Made by a program: the position numbers and the translations under genes. Positions 1-10,104 of a stretch of DNA of 64,000 nt are shown here, in pieces. The notes beneath the pieces are model-generated. The model was not told the origin of the DNA and did not search any database. It saw only the letters and a program-made list of their open reading frames with translations. Within the stretch, counting starts at the first letter, position 1, and every line of letters begins with the position of its first letter. Location: contig JAJQFE010000012.1 of assembly GCA_021201295.1 (NCBI GenBank), positions 18,905 to 82,904 of the forward strand, in the 5' to 3' direction. This stretch comes from Tannerellaceae bacterium (lineage in GTDB: Bacteria > Bacteroidota > Bacteroidia > Bacteroidales > Tannerellaceae).

Positions 1-1661
1 TTAACTCTACGTTGTCTTATCAGGATTACCAGTATAATGAAAGTACGTATTATGCCAAAGATTCCAAATTGGCGCTGGGAAAAACGGGGAAGCGATCCGT
101 TCGGCGTATGCGGATACGGAGACGATCTTTGAAAATTACCTGAACTATGATAAAACGCTGAACAGGGATCATAAATTCGGAGTGATGTTAGGGTATTCCT
201 GGCAGGAAACGAATACGGGTGACGGTTTCCAGGCCAGTAATGTGAATTTTATGAGTGATGCGACCGAATACTATAACCTGGGGTTGGGGAGTCCTGCGGA
301 TGGGTATAATGTGGATTACGGGGATAAGACGATCCGTACCCTGCGGATGATCTCTTTCTTCGGACGTGTCAACTGTAATTATAAACAGCGGTATATTTTA
401 CAGGCTTCGTTACGAAATGACGGTTCTTCTGCCTTTGGTAAGAATAACCGCTGGGGGCTGTTCCCTTCTGTTTCCGGTGCCTGGTGTACGATTGCAGAAC
501 CATTTATGCAGGACCAGACACTGTTTGATGACCTGAAGGTAAAAGTAGGTTTTGGTATCAGTGGTAATAGTATGGGATTTGACCCGATGGTTTCTATGGT
601 TCGTTACGGCTCGGTTGGAAAGTCTTATTACCAGGGGGATTATATAAATAGTATCGGGGTGGTGCAGAATGAAAACCCGGACCTGAAATGGGAGAAAACT
701 TCCATGGTGAATATCGGGGTGGATGCTGCTTTCCTGGATTCCCGTTTACGGGTGGGGGTGGAATGGTATAATAAGATCACTTTGGACCTGATCTGGGAAT
801 ATGATGTTCCTTCTACCAAATATCTCTATGAAAAGATGATTGTCAATGTTGGTGAGATCAGTAACCGGGGGATTGAGGCTACTCTCAGCGGTGATGTTAT
901 CGATAACCGTACGTTTGGCTGGACTACCGGCGTGACACTGGCACATAACCGTAACCGGGTGGAGTCTTTGTCGGATGACCTGTTTAAAGTGGAGTATGTA
1001 CTGACAGGAAAGGATGCGATAGGTTCCGGGCAGACAGGGGGTAGTACGCAAGTGATCATGGAAGGATATCCTATCGGAACTTTTTATACCTTGAAATTCC
1101 AGGGTTTCAGTGAGGACGGGAAGTCGTTGTTCCTGAACAAGGATGAGGAAATAACGGATTCTCCGGTTGCGCCGGATGACTATTATATCTGCGGGGATGC
1201 ACAGCCTAAACTGAATTATTCATGGAGTCATCATTTCCGCTGGAAACGTTTCAACCTGGACCTGTTGTTCCGTGGGGTTGCCGGGCATAAGGTCCTGAAT
1301 GCCACGTTAGCCCGGTTGACGTATACTTCCCGTGTCAGCCATTTCAACCAGCCGTTGTATGTGCTGGAGTCAGGCCAGCCTTTTAATGATACCCGGTCTC
1401 ATTTTGTGTCGGACCGGTATATTGAGAAAGCCAACTTTTTCCGTCTGGAGAATCTGAACGTAGGGTATACCTTACCGGTAAAAAATCAGTATCTGGAAAG
1501 TATGAACCTCTATTTTAATGTAAGTAATGCCTTTGTGCTTACCAGCTATAAGGGAATTGATCCGGAGGTCAGTATGGGGGGTATTGAGCCGGGGGGTCGA
1601 TAATGAAAATATGTATCCCAAGACCCGTTCTTTTCAGGTGGGTGTTAAATTAAACTTTTAA
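1..1661 (+). CDS. SusC/RagA-type TonB-dependent receptor, 3' part, two frameshifts
   Basis: C-terminal part of a TonB-linked outer-membrane beta-barrel of the SusC family; the 5' part lies outside the window. Barrel-strand signatures are visible: LGYSWQET, FGRVNCNYKQRYILQASLRNDGSSAFG, the WGLFPSVSGAW block, the late FRLENLNVGYTLP block and a C-terminal strand ending in Phe (VGVKLNF). The product would sit in the outer membrane and import oligosaccharides with the SusD-like protein that follows 11 bases downstream. Two indels break the frame: near 97-103 (one G missing in a G-run, joining LGKTG to EAIRSAYAD) and near 1590-1596 (one extra G in GGGGGG, after which DNENMYPKTRSFQVGVKLNF continues). 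Both lie in homopolymers, so a sequencing cause is likely. The substrate cannot be read from sequence; the GH26 mannanase 4.4 kb away is only a hint. Confidence 0.93.
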
Positions 1662-1672
1662 TTTCTTAGATG

Positions 1673-3261
1673 ATGAAAAAATACTATATCCGTTTTTATG
1701 TATAGCTGTGGGGTTAACGTCGTGTGTTAATCTGGATGTCGATATCAAATCGGAACTGGTTCCGGAGAATTTCCCTACTACGGAGGAACAGTTTGTGGCT
1801 GCTTCCGGTGTGGTCTATACTGAATTTGCCAAGGGTTATACTGATAATTATTGGTTGCAGAGTGAACTGACTGCTGATGTAGGGGTTATTACTGCAAATG
1901 GCGGTAACTGGTTTGATGGGGGTATTTACCAGGATTTCCATTATCATGACTGGACGTATGCCCATAGTTACATTGAAAATACATGGAGCTGGTTGTACAA
2001 AACGATCAATTCCTGTAATAAGGTTTATTCCCTTCTGATTGATGCGGAAGACTCCGACAGTAAGCATACCACTATTGCTGAGCTGAGAACGATGCGTGCT
2101 TTTTGTTATTATCTGCTGATGGATAATTTCGGGGGTGTGCCTTTGGTGGTTGAGTTTGGGGAAGATCTGAAGCCGCGTAGTTCCCGTCAGGAGGTGTTTG
2201 ACTATGTGGAAAAGGAGTTGAAGGAGGCTTTGCCGGACCTGCGTACGGTGAATGATGTCTCTACCTGGGGGCGGCCTACTCAACTGGCGGCTTATGCGAT
2301 GCTGGCTAAACTTTACCTGAATGCCGAGGTGTTTACCGGTACATCCAAATATGATGAGGCGGTTGCAATGTGTGATGCGGTGATGGCCTTTGAAAACAGG
2401 GGTGAAACTACGCTGACGGACAGAAGCCAGTACCTGAACATGTTTGATTATGATAACGGCCCTGATTTTAAGGAATACCTGTTTGCTATTCCTTACGATG
2501 AAAACAGCCTGCAGTCTTTCCGTCCTTCCCGGTATGCTTTGTCTATTTACCATCCGGAAGCCTGGAATTTTAAGTTTACGGTAAGTAGCTGTATGCGTAT
2601 ACTCCTGGACTATTATGACCTCTATGAAGATGATACGGAGGATGTCCGTCTGGGTACTTTTCTGGTGGAGGAACAGTATATGTTGGATGGGGTGACTCCT
2701 ATGACGGTGACTGCTACTAAAGTCCAGTTGGATAGCCGGTATGACGGGGAGGATAAAGAAGCTGTGGTGGACTATCATATCCGGATGACTAAAGAGATTG
2801 AATTCCGGGATATTGCCACTTTTGATACCGGAGATGATGTAGTGGGGCGTCTGGTGGGATACCGTTGTAATAAATATCCGGCCAGTACAACTCAGCCGGA
2901 CCATTACCATAGTAATGATTTTCCTGTCCTTCGCTACGCGGATGTCCTGTTAATGAAAGCGGAGGCGATCCTGCGTGGGGCTGCTGCCACTCATGGGGAT
3001 ACTCCTCTGGCGCTGGTGAACCGGATCCGTGAACGGGTGGGTGCTAAAACATGGTCTGCTGTCACGTTGGACCAGTTCCTGGAAGAGCGTGGCCGTGAAT
3101 TGGTGCTGGAGGCGTGGAGGAGAAATGACCTGATCCGGTTTGGTAAATTTGAAGATAGCTGGTTATTGAAGACTGATGCGGATGTCCGGAAACGTCTGTT
3201 CCCTATTCCTAAAACGAAAATGGATACTAATACGTTGCTGGAACAGAATCCGGGGTATTGA
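1673..3261 (+). CDS. SusD/RagB-like nutrient-binding outer-membrane lipoprotein, start frameshifted
   Basis: Surface lipoprotein that caps a SusC channel. Family marks: lipobox GLTSC followed by VNLDVD, the TPR-like region with RAFCYYLLMDNFGGVPLV, the FPVLRYADVLLMKAEAIL segment, ERGRELVLEAWRRNDLIRFG, and the C-terminal RLFPIPKTKMDTNTLLEQNPGY. The ATG at 1673 begins MKK but runs out of frame at once; one extra A in the A-run at 1676-1681 gives MKKILYPFLCIAVGLTSC, a proper lipoprotein signal peptide, so the first codons are frameshifted by a homopolymer deletion. Without the correction the frame opens only at a GTG at 1708. About 528 residues, normal for the family. Paired with the upstream SusC gene. 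Confidence 0.94.
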
Positions 3262-3402
3262 TTCGGTTCTATCTATTGTATATATGGACAGGTGTGGGGG
3301 ATTCTTCGCGCCTGTTTGGTTTGTATTCCTTGTTGATGGGTTGAGTGTCCCGGATTAAACTATTCTGTCTGCCGGCTGTTTTACGAATAAAACGGAATAG
3401 GT

Positions 3403-3876
3403 ATGCGAAAGGTGCTGGGTCTTGTTTTGCCGGTGGGTATTTGTTTGTTAGTGGGTTTTGTTGCCAGCTATTTCCAGCGGGAATCTCTAGAGGAATGGTA
3501 TCCGTTGTTGAATAAATCTCCTTTGACACCTCCCGGTAGTGTCTTTGCTGTTGCCTGGACTATATTATATATTTGTATGGGTATCTCTATCGGTCTGATC
3601 CTGAATTCGTATAGTCTTTATAAAACTTATTTTGTCCGTTTATTTGGTTTCCAGCTTCTTTTTAATTTTTCCTGGAGTATTTTGTTTTTTTATATTCAGA
3701 ATCCGTTGCTGGGGGCTATTGATATTTTTCTTCTGGATCTGCTGGTGGTTTTATATATTGTCAGGTCGTATACTTTATTTAAGGCCAGTTCTCTGCTGTT
3801 TATCCCTTATTTCTTATGGTTGATGTTTGCGACTTGCCTGAATTTATATATTCTTTTCCATAATCCTGTATTTTAA
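3403..3876 (+). CDS. tspO: TspO/MBR family tryptophan-rich sensory protein
   Basis: Five-helix membrane protein of 157 residues, the usual TspO length. Diagnostic motifs: WYPLLNKSPLTPP at residues 32-44 (substrate loop), VAWTILYICMG, FQLLFNFSWSILFF and PYFLWLMFATCLNLYI in the last helix. Family members bind tetrapyrroles and sterol-like ligands and in bacteria respond to oxygen or stress; the precise role here is unknown. It ends 13 bases before the convergent nitroreductase. Its presence is of interest because the window also holds a haem biosynthesis operon 30 kb away, but no direct linkage is seen. Confidence 0.93.
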   Translation: MRKVLGLVLPVGICLLVGFVASYFQRESLEEWYPLLNKSPLTPPGSVFAVAWTILYICMGISIGLILNSYSLYKTYFVRLFGFQLLFNFSWSILFFYIQNPLLGAIDIFLLDLLVVLYIVRSYTLFKASSLLFIPYFLWLMFATCLNLYILFHNPVF

Positions 3877-3888
3877 TTTCCGTCCGGG

Positions 3889-4513
3889 TTACCAGTGGTT
3901 ATGGTGTACTTTACTTCTGTCATATTTGTCTTTGGCTGGTGTATTCCCTTTAGGATGGCCTACCGGAATAACGGCTAAGGGGAAGGATATGTTCCGGTAG
4001 CCGGGTATGTCTGACTACGGTTTCCGTACGATCTTCGTAAGGATATACGGCTGTCCATACGGCTCCTAAGTCCAATGCTTCTGCTGCCAGTAAGATATTC
4101 TGGGTTACGGCTGCGCAGTCTAAATACCAGTAGAAGGAACGTTCTGCATCTCCGCAAACCACTAATGCGTAGGGTACTTTGGAAAGCATGCCGGCAGTGG
4201 GTAATTCCTGTGCCATCCGGTCTAAGGTTTCCTGGTCATCAATGACAATAATCTCCCAGGGGCGGATGTCCCGTCCGGAGGGTGCTGCCATCCCGGCTTT
4301 AATCAGTGTCTGGATATCTTCTTTGGAGACTGGTTTTTCCGTAATAAAATCCCGGACGCTTTTCCGGTTGTGGATCACGGAGATTGCCGCTTTTCCTTCC
4401 GGAGATCCTGTTTCTTCCGTCCGGCTGTTCTTTGACCGGAATGCCTGGACCAGTACTGTAATCATCAATAACAGGCATGCAGCCTGATGCATTTTTTCCC
4501 GTTTATCTTTCAT
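3889..4513 (-). CDS. Nitroreductase family protein, membrane-anchored, C-terminal frameshift
   Basis: FMN-dependent nitroreductase-type oxidoreductase. After an N-terminal hydrophobic segment (ACLLLMITVLVQAF, residues 12-25, probable anchor or signal peptide) come the family marks HNRKSVRDF, AAPSGRDIRPWEI, DCAAVTQNILLAAEALDLGAVW and the flavin-loop region. The intact frame stops at 3950, but one extra A within CTTAGCCG near 3975 hides the real C-terminus: LAVIPVGHPKGNTPAKDKYD...HW, typical of the family, ending at 3889. Total about 207 residues. Physiological substrate not predictable. Convergent with tspO. Confidence 0.9.
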
Positions 4514-4637
4514 CTGTTATTCTTTTAGCTGCAAAGGTAGTATTAAATTCAGCATCCTATATCTATAGATCTGATGAAACGGATGCAGAAGAACGGGATT
4601 TATATAGGTTTCTTTCTCTATAGGGTAGTATAGAAGA

Positions 4638-4676
4638 TACCTTAACAAGTATCCCCGAAAGGAACCTGTTAAGGTA
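4638..4676. terminator. Inverted repeat downstream of the SDR gene
   Basis: Perfect 10-bp arms TACCTTAACA and TGTTAAGGTA with a 19-base loop, located between the nitroreductase start and the 3' end of the SDR gene. It is placed as a terminator for the minus-strand SDR gene would be, although no long T-run follows, so the call is tentative. The rest of 4514-4739 shows nothing else. Confidence 0.45.
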
Positions 4677-4739
4677 CTTCATCTTTCTTCACGCCAGCAG
4701 TTCCTTTTCAGGTAATCTGCTCTCAACATCACATATCTT

Positions 4740-5638
4740 TTATGTGGTATGGTGTCCTCCGGTTACTCCATACACTTCTGCAGTGGTGTAGCTGGATTCC
4801 TGGGAAGCCAGTAGTACATACACAGCGGCCAGTTCGACTGGTTGTCCGGATCTTTTTAACGGAGTGTTCAGTCCGAATTCCGGTAGTTTATCTTGCTGCT
4901 GTCCACCACTTACCTGTAAAGGGGTCCAGATGGGGCCCGGTGCCACACTGTTCACCCGTATGCCTTTATCTGCAATTTGTTTAGCTAATGCCCGGGTGAA
5001 TGCAATAATTGCACTTTTGGTCCCGGCATAATCCAGCAGGTCCTTAGATGGCTGAAAAGCCTGAATGGATGATGTAGTAATGATGGTTGAGCCCGGAAGT
5101 AACAGTGGTAAGGCTTCTTTGACTACCCAGAACAGTGAAAATACATTCGTTTCGAAGGTTTCCCGGATCTGTTCGGTGGTAATATTCAGGATATCCGGTT
5201 GGGATACCTGTTTTCCTGCTACTAAAGCCATTATATCCAATCCGCCTAACTCCTGGTGGGTTTTTTCACCATTTCTTTACAAAACTCTTCATCTTTGAGG
5301 TCCCCGGGTATCAGGATGGCTTTCCGTCCTTCTGCCCAGATCAGTTCTGCTACTTCTTCAGCATCTTCCTGTTCGGAGGGCAGGTAGTTGATCGCTACGT
5401 CTGCTCCTTCTCTTGCGTAGGCAATGGCAGCTGCACGGCCGATACCGAAGTCTCCTCCTGTCACGAGTGCCTTGCGGTCTTCCAGCCGATTGTGTCCGAT
5501 GTAGCTTTCTTCGCCACAGTCCGGTTTAGGATTCATATGTTCCTGTACTCCGGGTGGGTCCTGGTGTTGTTTCGGATATCCTCCTTCATGATATTGGCTC
5601 AGAGGATCCTGCATTTCATTATATTCTACTTTCTTCAT
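4740..5638 (-). CDS. SDR-family oxidoreductase (YghA / general stress protein 39 type), frameshifted
   Basis: NAD(P)-dependent short-chain dehydrogenase. The N-terminus has the extension typical of this subgroup ([24 protein letters not shown]), then the nucleotide-binding [10 protein letters not shown], the catalytic Ser in TTSSIQAF and the YAGTK catalytic Tyr-x3-Lys, and the terminal VYGVTGGHH. The frame breaks at about 5263-5268 where an A-run on the coding strand has six bases; seven would join [10 protein letters not shown] to [18 protein letters not shown]. About 300 residues after correction. In other bacteria such proteins are induced by general stress; substrate unknown. Likely transcribed together with the small gene just upstream at 5687-5902. 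Confidence 0.92.
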
Positions 5639-5686
5639 GTGACTGGGACTTTAATTTTTACGGATTTCTTCTATGGAAGAAACCGG

Positions 5687-5902
5687 TTATTCATCATCAC
5701 TTAAAATAATAGAAATAAACGTGTCGACGGAATCATCCAGATTATCGTAGGTTAATTCCTGATTGGCATGTTTTTCCCTGATCTTGTCTACTAATTTATC
5801 TTTGTAGTCTTTCAGTTTCTGTATATTTTTCTTTTTGAATAATTCACATCCCAAATATGTTAAAGCGGCTCCTGCGAGAGCTCCTACTATTAAATTCTTC
5901 AT
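5687..5902 (-). CDS. Small YtxH-like membrane-anchored protein
   Basis: 71 residues: an N-terminal glycine/alanine-rich hydrophobic segment (IVGALAGAALTYLG) followed by a highly charged, Lys-rich helix and an acidic tail. This resembles YtxH/gas-vesicle-like stress proteins in layout but the similarity is only in architecture. It starts with ATG and a sensible purine-rich leader and lies 48 bases upstream of the stress-type SDR gene on the same strand, which suggests co-transcription. Function not recognised. Confidence 0.65.
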   Translation of the reverse strand: MKNLIVGALAGAALTYLGCELFKKKNIQKLKDYKDKLVDKIREKHANQELTYDNLDDSVDTFISIILSDDE

Positions 5903-6032
5903 AGCTATATTCTTTTATTTTGTTTGGGTTAGAACACCTGGCTTTTCCTAATAGTTCAGGAAATAAATGTTTAATAGCTGTAAAATCTGCAAATCCGTTC
6001 CATAAGGGCCTGCATACGTTTAAGTCAGTTTT

Positions 6033-6075
6033 CTGTCAGTAACAAATTTAATACTGATACCTACAAATCTGACAG
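6033..6075. repeat. Short inverted repeat upstream of the GH26 gene
   Basis: CTGTCAG at 6033-6039 and CTGACAG at 6069-6075 with a 29-base loop, ending 15 bases before the first possible start of the mannanase gene. It could be a regulatory hairpin or operator; nothing in the sequence decides which. Confidence 0.3.
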
Positions 6076-6090
6076 TGAAATCCGCTGGGA

Positions 6091-7512
6091 ATGAATTCTT
6101 TTAAAGTGATAAAATCACTAATTATTTACTTAATTTTGATCACAATGGAAAAACACGAAGTACGGGTACTCGCCCGTTATGAGGCTGAGAATGCGACTCT
6201 CGGCGGTGATGCCACTATTGAAAATTTTGTAGCCGGTTATTCAGGTACAGGGTATGTAAACATCAACAACACAGGTACGATTACTTTTGATGTTACGATG
6301 GAAGAGGCTGGATTCTATTCCATCCAGATCGGGTATAACGGGATGTTTGGTGAAAAACGTCAGAACCTGTCTGTGAACGGGACTGGATTGGGAGAAGTGG
6401 CTTTTCCGGAAACCACTGAATTTACGCAGATAGAGGGGGCTAAGAAAGTTCGTTTGAATGCGGGTAGCAATACGGTGACTATCAGTAGTTCCTGGGGCTG
6501 GATGCTGGTGGACTATATTCAGATCGAAGATTATGTGGAGATTCCGTTCAACATTGATCCGGAGCTGGTGAATCCAAATGCATCGGATGAAGCCAAAAAT
6601 CTGTACGAATTCCTGAAAGAGAATTTCCAGAAGAAAGTGATCTCGGGTGTGATGACGTTGGATTCTATGGTGGAACCTGAATGGTTATATGAAAATACCG
6701 GTAAATATCCTGCTATTTTAGGTCTGGACTTTATGCATAATGTAGGGAAGGATACGGAATGGTTTGTCAATGACCCGAACCGGGTGCACCAGGTAGCGGA
6801 TGATGCGGAAGAGTATTATAACCGGAATGGTATTCCTGTGATCTGCTGGCACTGGAGGGATCCTTCCAAACAAACCAGTGCTTTCTACACGGAAGATACC
6901 AATTTTGATATTAATGTGATCTATGATACGACTTCGGATGGTTACAAAGAGATCATTTCTGACATTGATGTGATTGCTGCTGAGTTGAAACGTCTGACTG
7001 ATAAGCATGTTCCTGTGCTGTGGAGACCTCTTCATGAAGCTGCCGGAGGTTAGTTCTGGTGGGGTGCTAAAGGCCCACAGCCTCTGAAAGACCTGTGGCA
7101 TATTTTATATGAGCGTTTAGTGAATTATCACGGATTAAATAATCTGGTCTGGATCTGGACGGCGAATGCAGATGATGCTGCTATTAACTGGTATCCGGGT
7201 CATGATTATGTGGATTTGGTGGGTATTGATATTTATCCGCCGGCGGGTGACCATAATTCCCAGGTGACTGCTTTTGAAAAGTTGAAAGAGATTTTTGAAG
7301 GTCGTAAGATTCTGGCGTTAAGTGAGTGTGGATCTATTCCTGATCCGGATGAAATGATTGCGGACGGTGCTCTCTGGTCTTACTTTATGCCCTGGTATGG
7401 GGAACATACCATTCCGGGTGAAGGTACTCCTCATAATTCTGTTGAGTTCTGGAAGAAGATTATGCATCATGAATTAGTGATCACGTTGGATGAAATGCCG
7501 GCTCATCCCTGA
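6091..7512 (+). CDS. Secreted CBM35-GH26 beta-mannanase, interrupted by an in-frame TAG
   Basis: Endo-1,4-beta-mannosidase. Residues ~25-150 are a carbohydrate-binding module of CBM35/CBM6 type (ARYEAENATLGG, FVAGYSGTGYV, GSNTVTISSSWGWMLVDYIQI). The GH26 domain follows: SGVMTLDSM, PAILGLDFMH, CWHWRDPS, catalytic acid/base Glu in RPLHEAAGG (~residue 316) and nucleophile Glu in ALSECGS (~residue 411). The TAG at 7051-7053 stands where the family has Trp in HEAAGGWFWWGAKG, so TGG has become TAG; translation continues cleanly to 7512. The N-terminus before ARYEAEN is poorly resolved: MNSFKVIKSLIIYLILIT may be a weak signal peptide, or a start at 6145 is used, or another indel is present. It stands outside any visible SusC/D operon. 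Confidence 0.92.
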
Positions 7513-7548
7513 TCCGAAAATCCTTATCTGAAAAGATAAACTGTATAA

Positions 7549-7600
7549 AGGACTACCTGAAAGTTACTATAAGTGATTTTTCAGGTGGTCCTGTTATTTT
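7549..7600 (+). terminator. Terminator after the GH26 gene
   Basis: Arms AGGACTACCTGAAA (7549-7562) and TTTCAGGTGGTCCT (7579-7592), 14 pairs with one G-T wobble, followed by a T-rich stretch. It separates the mannanase from the convergent lamin-tail gene and could act in both directions. Confidence 0.85.
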
Positions 7601-7639
7601 TACCTTTCCTCTATTTTTTATGGTTGAATGGTCTGGTCT

Positions 7640-9974
7640 TTAGCGCATAAGGAATACTTTTTTGTATTGTTTCCTTTTTCCTGTGGGATGATAAAGTTCT
7701 ATGCTTATAATATAGAGTCCGGTATGGAGGCGGCTGCCATTGGTGCCAGTGCCGTTCCAGATAAATGTTCCCTGTGTTCCTGCCAGTTCCTGGTTGAGGA
7801 GGATGGCCACTTTGCTGCCTGCCAGATTGTAAACCTCTCCCCTGAGGTTGTATCCGGGTTGGTCTAACTGGTAACTGATCCCATATGTCCCATTTTCCCG
7901 GAGGACCGGAGTTTCCAGATGGGTGGGTATTTCTTCTTCTTTGGCTTTATACTGGGAGTTGGCATAGCCCGGAGTTCCATAGCCGGTAGATGTGGCTGCG
8001 GATGTCCAGTTTTCCGGATCCTGGGTCTCGCCGTGCGGGTCCACTCTTTCCAGAGCTACTCCTTTTTTTATTTTTGATGGACGGGGCATGCCAGGTTGAT
8101 GAATAACAGATCTCATCAATAATTGTGGAATCTGTTCCCTGAAACAGGACTAAGGTGGAGGTTGTATTGGCTAAAATGGGTAATTTGACTTCATAAATAG
8201 CTGATTCCGGTGCCATGGGATAGAAGGTAGTCACCTTTTCTTTGTTGGAGGTGAGGGCTATATATCCTTCTGCTTCCAGTACGTCTGTGATGGAGGACAA
8301 TGGGTAAAAAGTCCCCAGGCTACCATCTGTCTTTCTCTTGTTAATATACAGATCCTGTAGGGAGATGTCTTTGCCGGAGCGGTTATATAATTCGATATAT
8401 TCTTCTCCTCCTGCAAAGGGTTCGGGGAGTAATTCATTAAAGATAAGCTCTTTTTTCTGCAGAGGTGAAGTTGCTGTCGGTGTTCCCCCTGGATTTTCTC
8501 CGGGCCCGTTGTCTGCTGTCCGGGAGTTTTCTTTACCGGGTGTACCTCCTTTCGGATCTGTACTGAGATAGAGTTCGTCTCCGTCCCGTTCCCATGATTT
8601 TCCTGCTTTGGCTTTTGGATAATAGATCTCATCTATTAATTTGTCTGTGGGATCTTTCAGTTGCAATTGTTTTCCTGCATTGGCTAAGGCTGCGGGGAAT
8701 TTGCTTAATGGCATGGCTATGCCTGTATCTTCTATATGGATCTCCCTGCCTTCCCGGTAGAGTATGACATATCTGTTGGGTGGGAGTTCTGCGGCTTCCA
8801 GCAAGGTAATTTTGTTGTCGTAAATAAATTGCCAGTCTTTGAGTGGGATTGCCTGGTCTGTAGTGTTGTAGAGTTCTACGTATTCTGTTTCCGGCAATTC
8901 TGTGAGTCCTTTGGGGTTTGCCATGATCTCGTTGATTCGTAGGGCTTTCTCCGGATAAACCGGGTCCGGGATATCTGTTCCCGGTGGTTGTTCTTCGTTA
9001 CCGCCTTGTGTCAGGGTAATATCCCAGAAATCTTCCGGCATCGTATTTCCTTGTTCGTCTTTTACCTGTTTCCAGGAGATCCGGTAATTCTGTTCCGGTG
9101 TCATTTCTGCCGGGAAACGGGTATGGACGATGGAATGCAGGGCTCCATATCCTTTCCGGATTGCATCTCCTATACTGGAAATATGGAAAACAGCTTCGGA
9201 AATATTTACGGGCCGGTCAAAAATGAATGTTATTTCTAACAGGGAAGGAATTTCCATATCGGTCAGTTCCGGAAGTTCTTTTTCTTCCGGATCTTCCGGG
9301 TCTATTTCTTCTATATCCGGAAAGTCTGCCAGATAGGGATAGATATGGAGCTGGTCAAAATAATAGGTGTTGATCCGTGCTTTTACGTACCGGCAGTAGA
9401 GGTTTAGCTGTCCGCCCGGGCGAACTCCTTGTATGGCTTTGGTATAAGTCCCTTCCATTGCGTATCCGGATTCTCCGGTTCTCCGGGTATGGAGGGTCCA
9501 GGTTTTATTCGCTTCTAAGGTCAGCCGGATATGGACGAATGGGTATGGTTCATCTAAGAGCCCTTTCCGTCTGGCAATTAACAGGGTTTGTTTAGTGCCT
9601 TCGATGGAATAAAAGGAGATTTGTTTATCGTTGTTTCCTACCTGAATGAAATAAGCGGTCAGGGAACTGTTCTCTCCGGAGGCATAGGCATAGATCCGCA
9701 GGTTATTTTGTTGGGTGGAGGAAAAGTCCAGTTTCAGGCTTATATCCCATGTCATATTTTCCGCATATTCTATGGGTAAATAAATGAATGTTTTTCCTGC
9801 TTCGTTTGCCGGGGATGTAAACTGGAGTTGGTTTTGTGAGTTGATAAAGAAACTGTTGGTTTCTCCCTGCCAGGGATTTTGTGAAGTGATTTCGGGACCA
9901 GTGAAGGTTTCATGTACCTGTGTGAAGGCATACAACGGGCAAAATGCCCATACTAATAGCATGATTTGTTTCAT
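7640..9974 (-). CDS. Secreted lamin-tail-domain protein with T9SS-like C-terminus, frameshifted
   Basis: About 778 residues. Signal peptide MKQIMLLVWAFCPLYAFTQ, then a jelly-roll-like N-terminal region of ~200 residues, an acidic linker (IDPEDPEEKELPEL), a Big-like region, and two lamin-tail domains: the first from ~345 (LRINEIMANPKG, ETEYVELYN), the second from ~508 (LIFNELLPEPFAGG, EEYIELYNRSGKDI). The C-terminus (residues ~700-778: RGEVYNLAGSKVA, TGLYIISIELYH, YKKVFLMR) looks like a FlgD-Ig/type IX secretion sorting domain, implying surface display or export. One extra A in an A-run near 8066-8072 breaks the frame; correction joins SIKNKK to GVALERVDPHGE. Lamin-tail proteins of this type are often associated with extracellular nucleases or phosphatases, but no catalytic domain is visible here. 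Confidence 0.9.
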
Positions 9975-10002
9975 AGTTAACGGGTTATATGGTTATTTTA
10001 TC

Positions 10003-10010
10003 TATCTTTG
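10003..10010 (+). promoter_or_regulatory. Probable -7 element of the asd promoter
   Basis: TATCTTTG fits the TAnnTTTG -7 consensus of Bacteroidota, about 95 bases before the asd start. No clear TTTG is seen at the -33 position. It lies upstream of the oppositely directed promoter at 10058-10087, so the two leaders would overlap by roughly 30 bases. Confidence 0.5.
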
Positions 10011-10057
10011 CACTCCATTTTGCTTGGAATAGTGCGTATCCCTCTGATGGTGAATCG

Positions 10058-10087
10058 CAAAGTTAAAACATTTATTGATATTACAAA
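10058..10087 (-). promoter_or_regulatory. Promoter of the lamin-tail gene
   Basis: Read on the minus strand: TTTG (10087-10084), 18 bases, TAACTTTG (10065-10058). This is close to the TTTG-N19-TAnnTTTG consensus. It gives a leader of about 75 bases to the ATG at 9974. Confidence 0.65.
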
Positions 10088-10104
10088 TTTAATTTGTGCT
10101 CAAA

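Noticed and set aside
5246..5638. Two separate SDR genes at 4740-5240 and 5246-5638.
   Set aside because: Together they form one Rossmann protein; the catalytic Ser/Tyr/Lys are only in the second part and the nucleotide site only in the first. A single A deletion explains the split.
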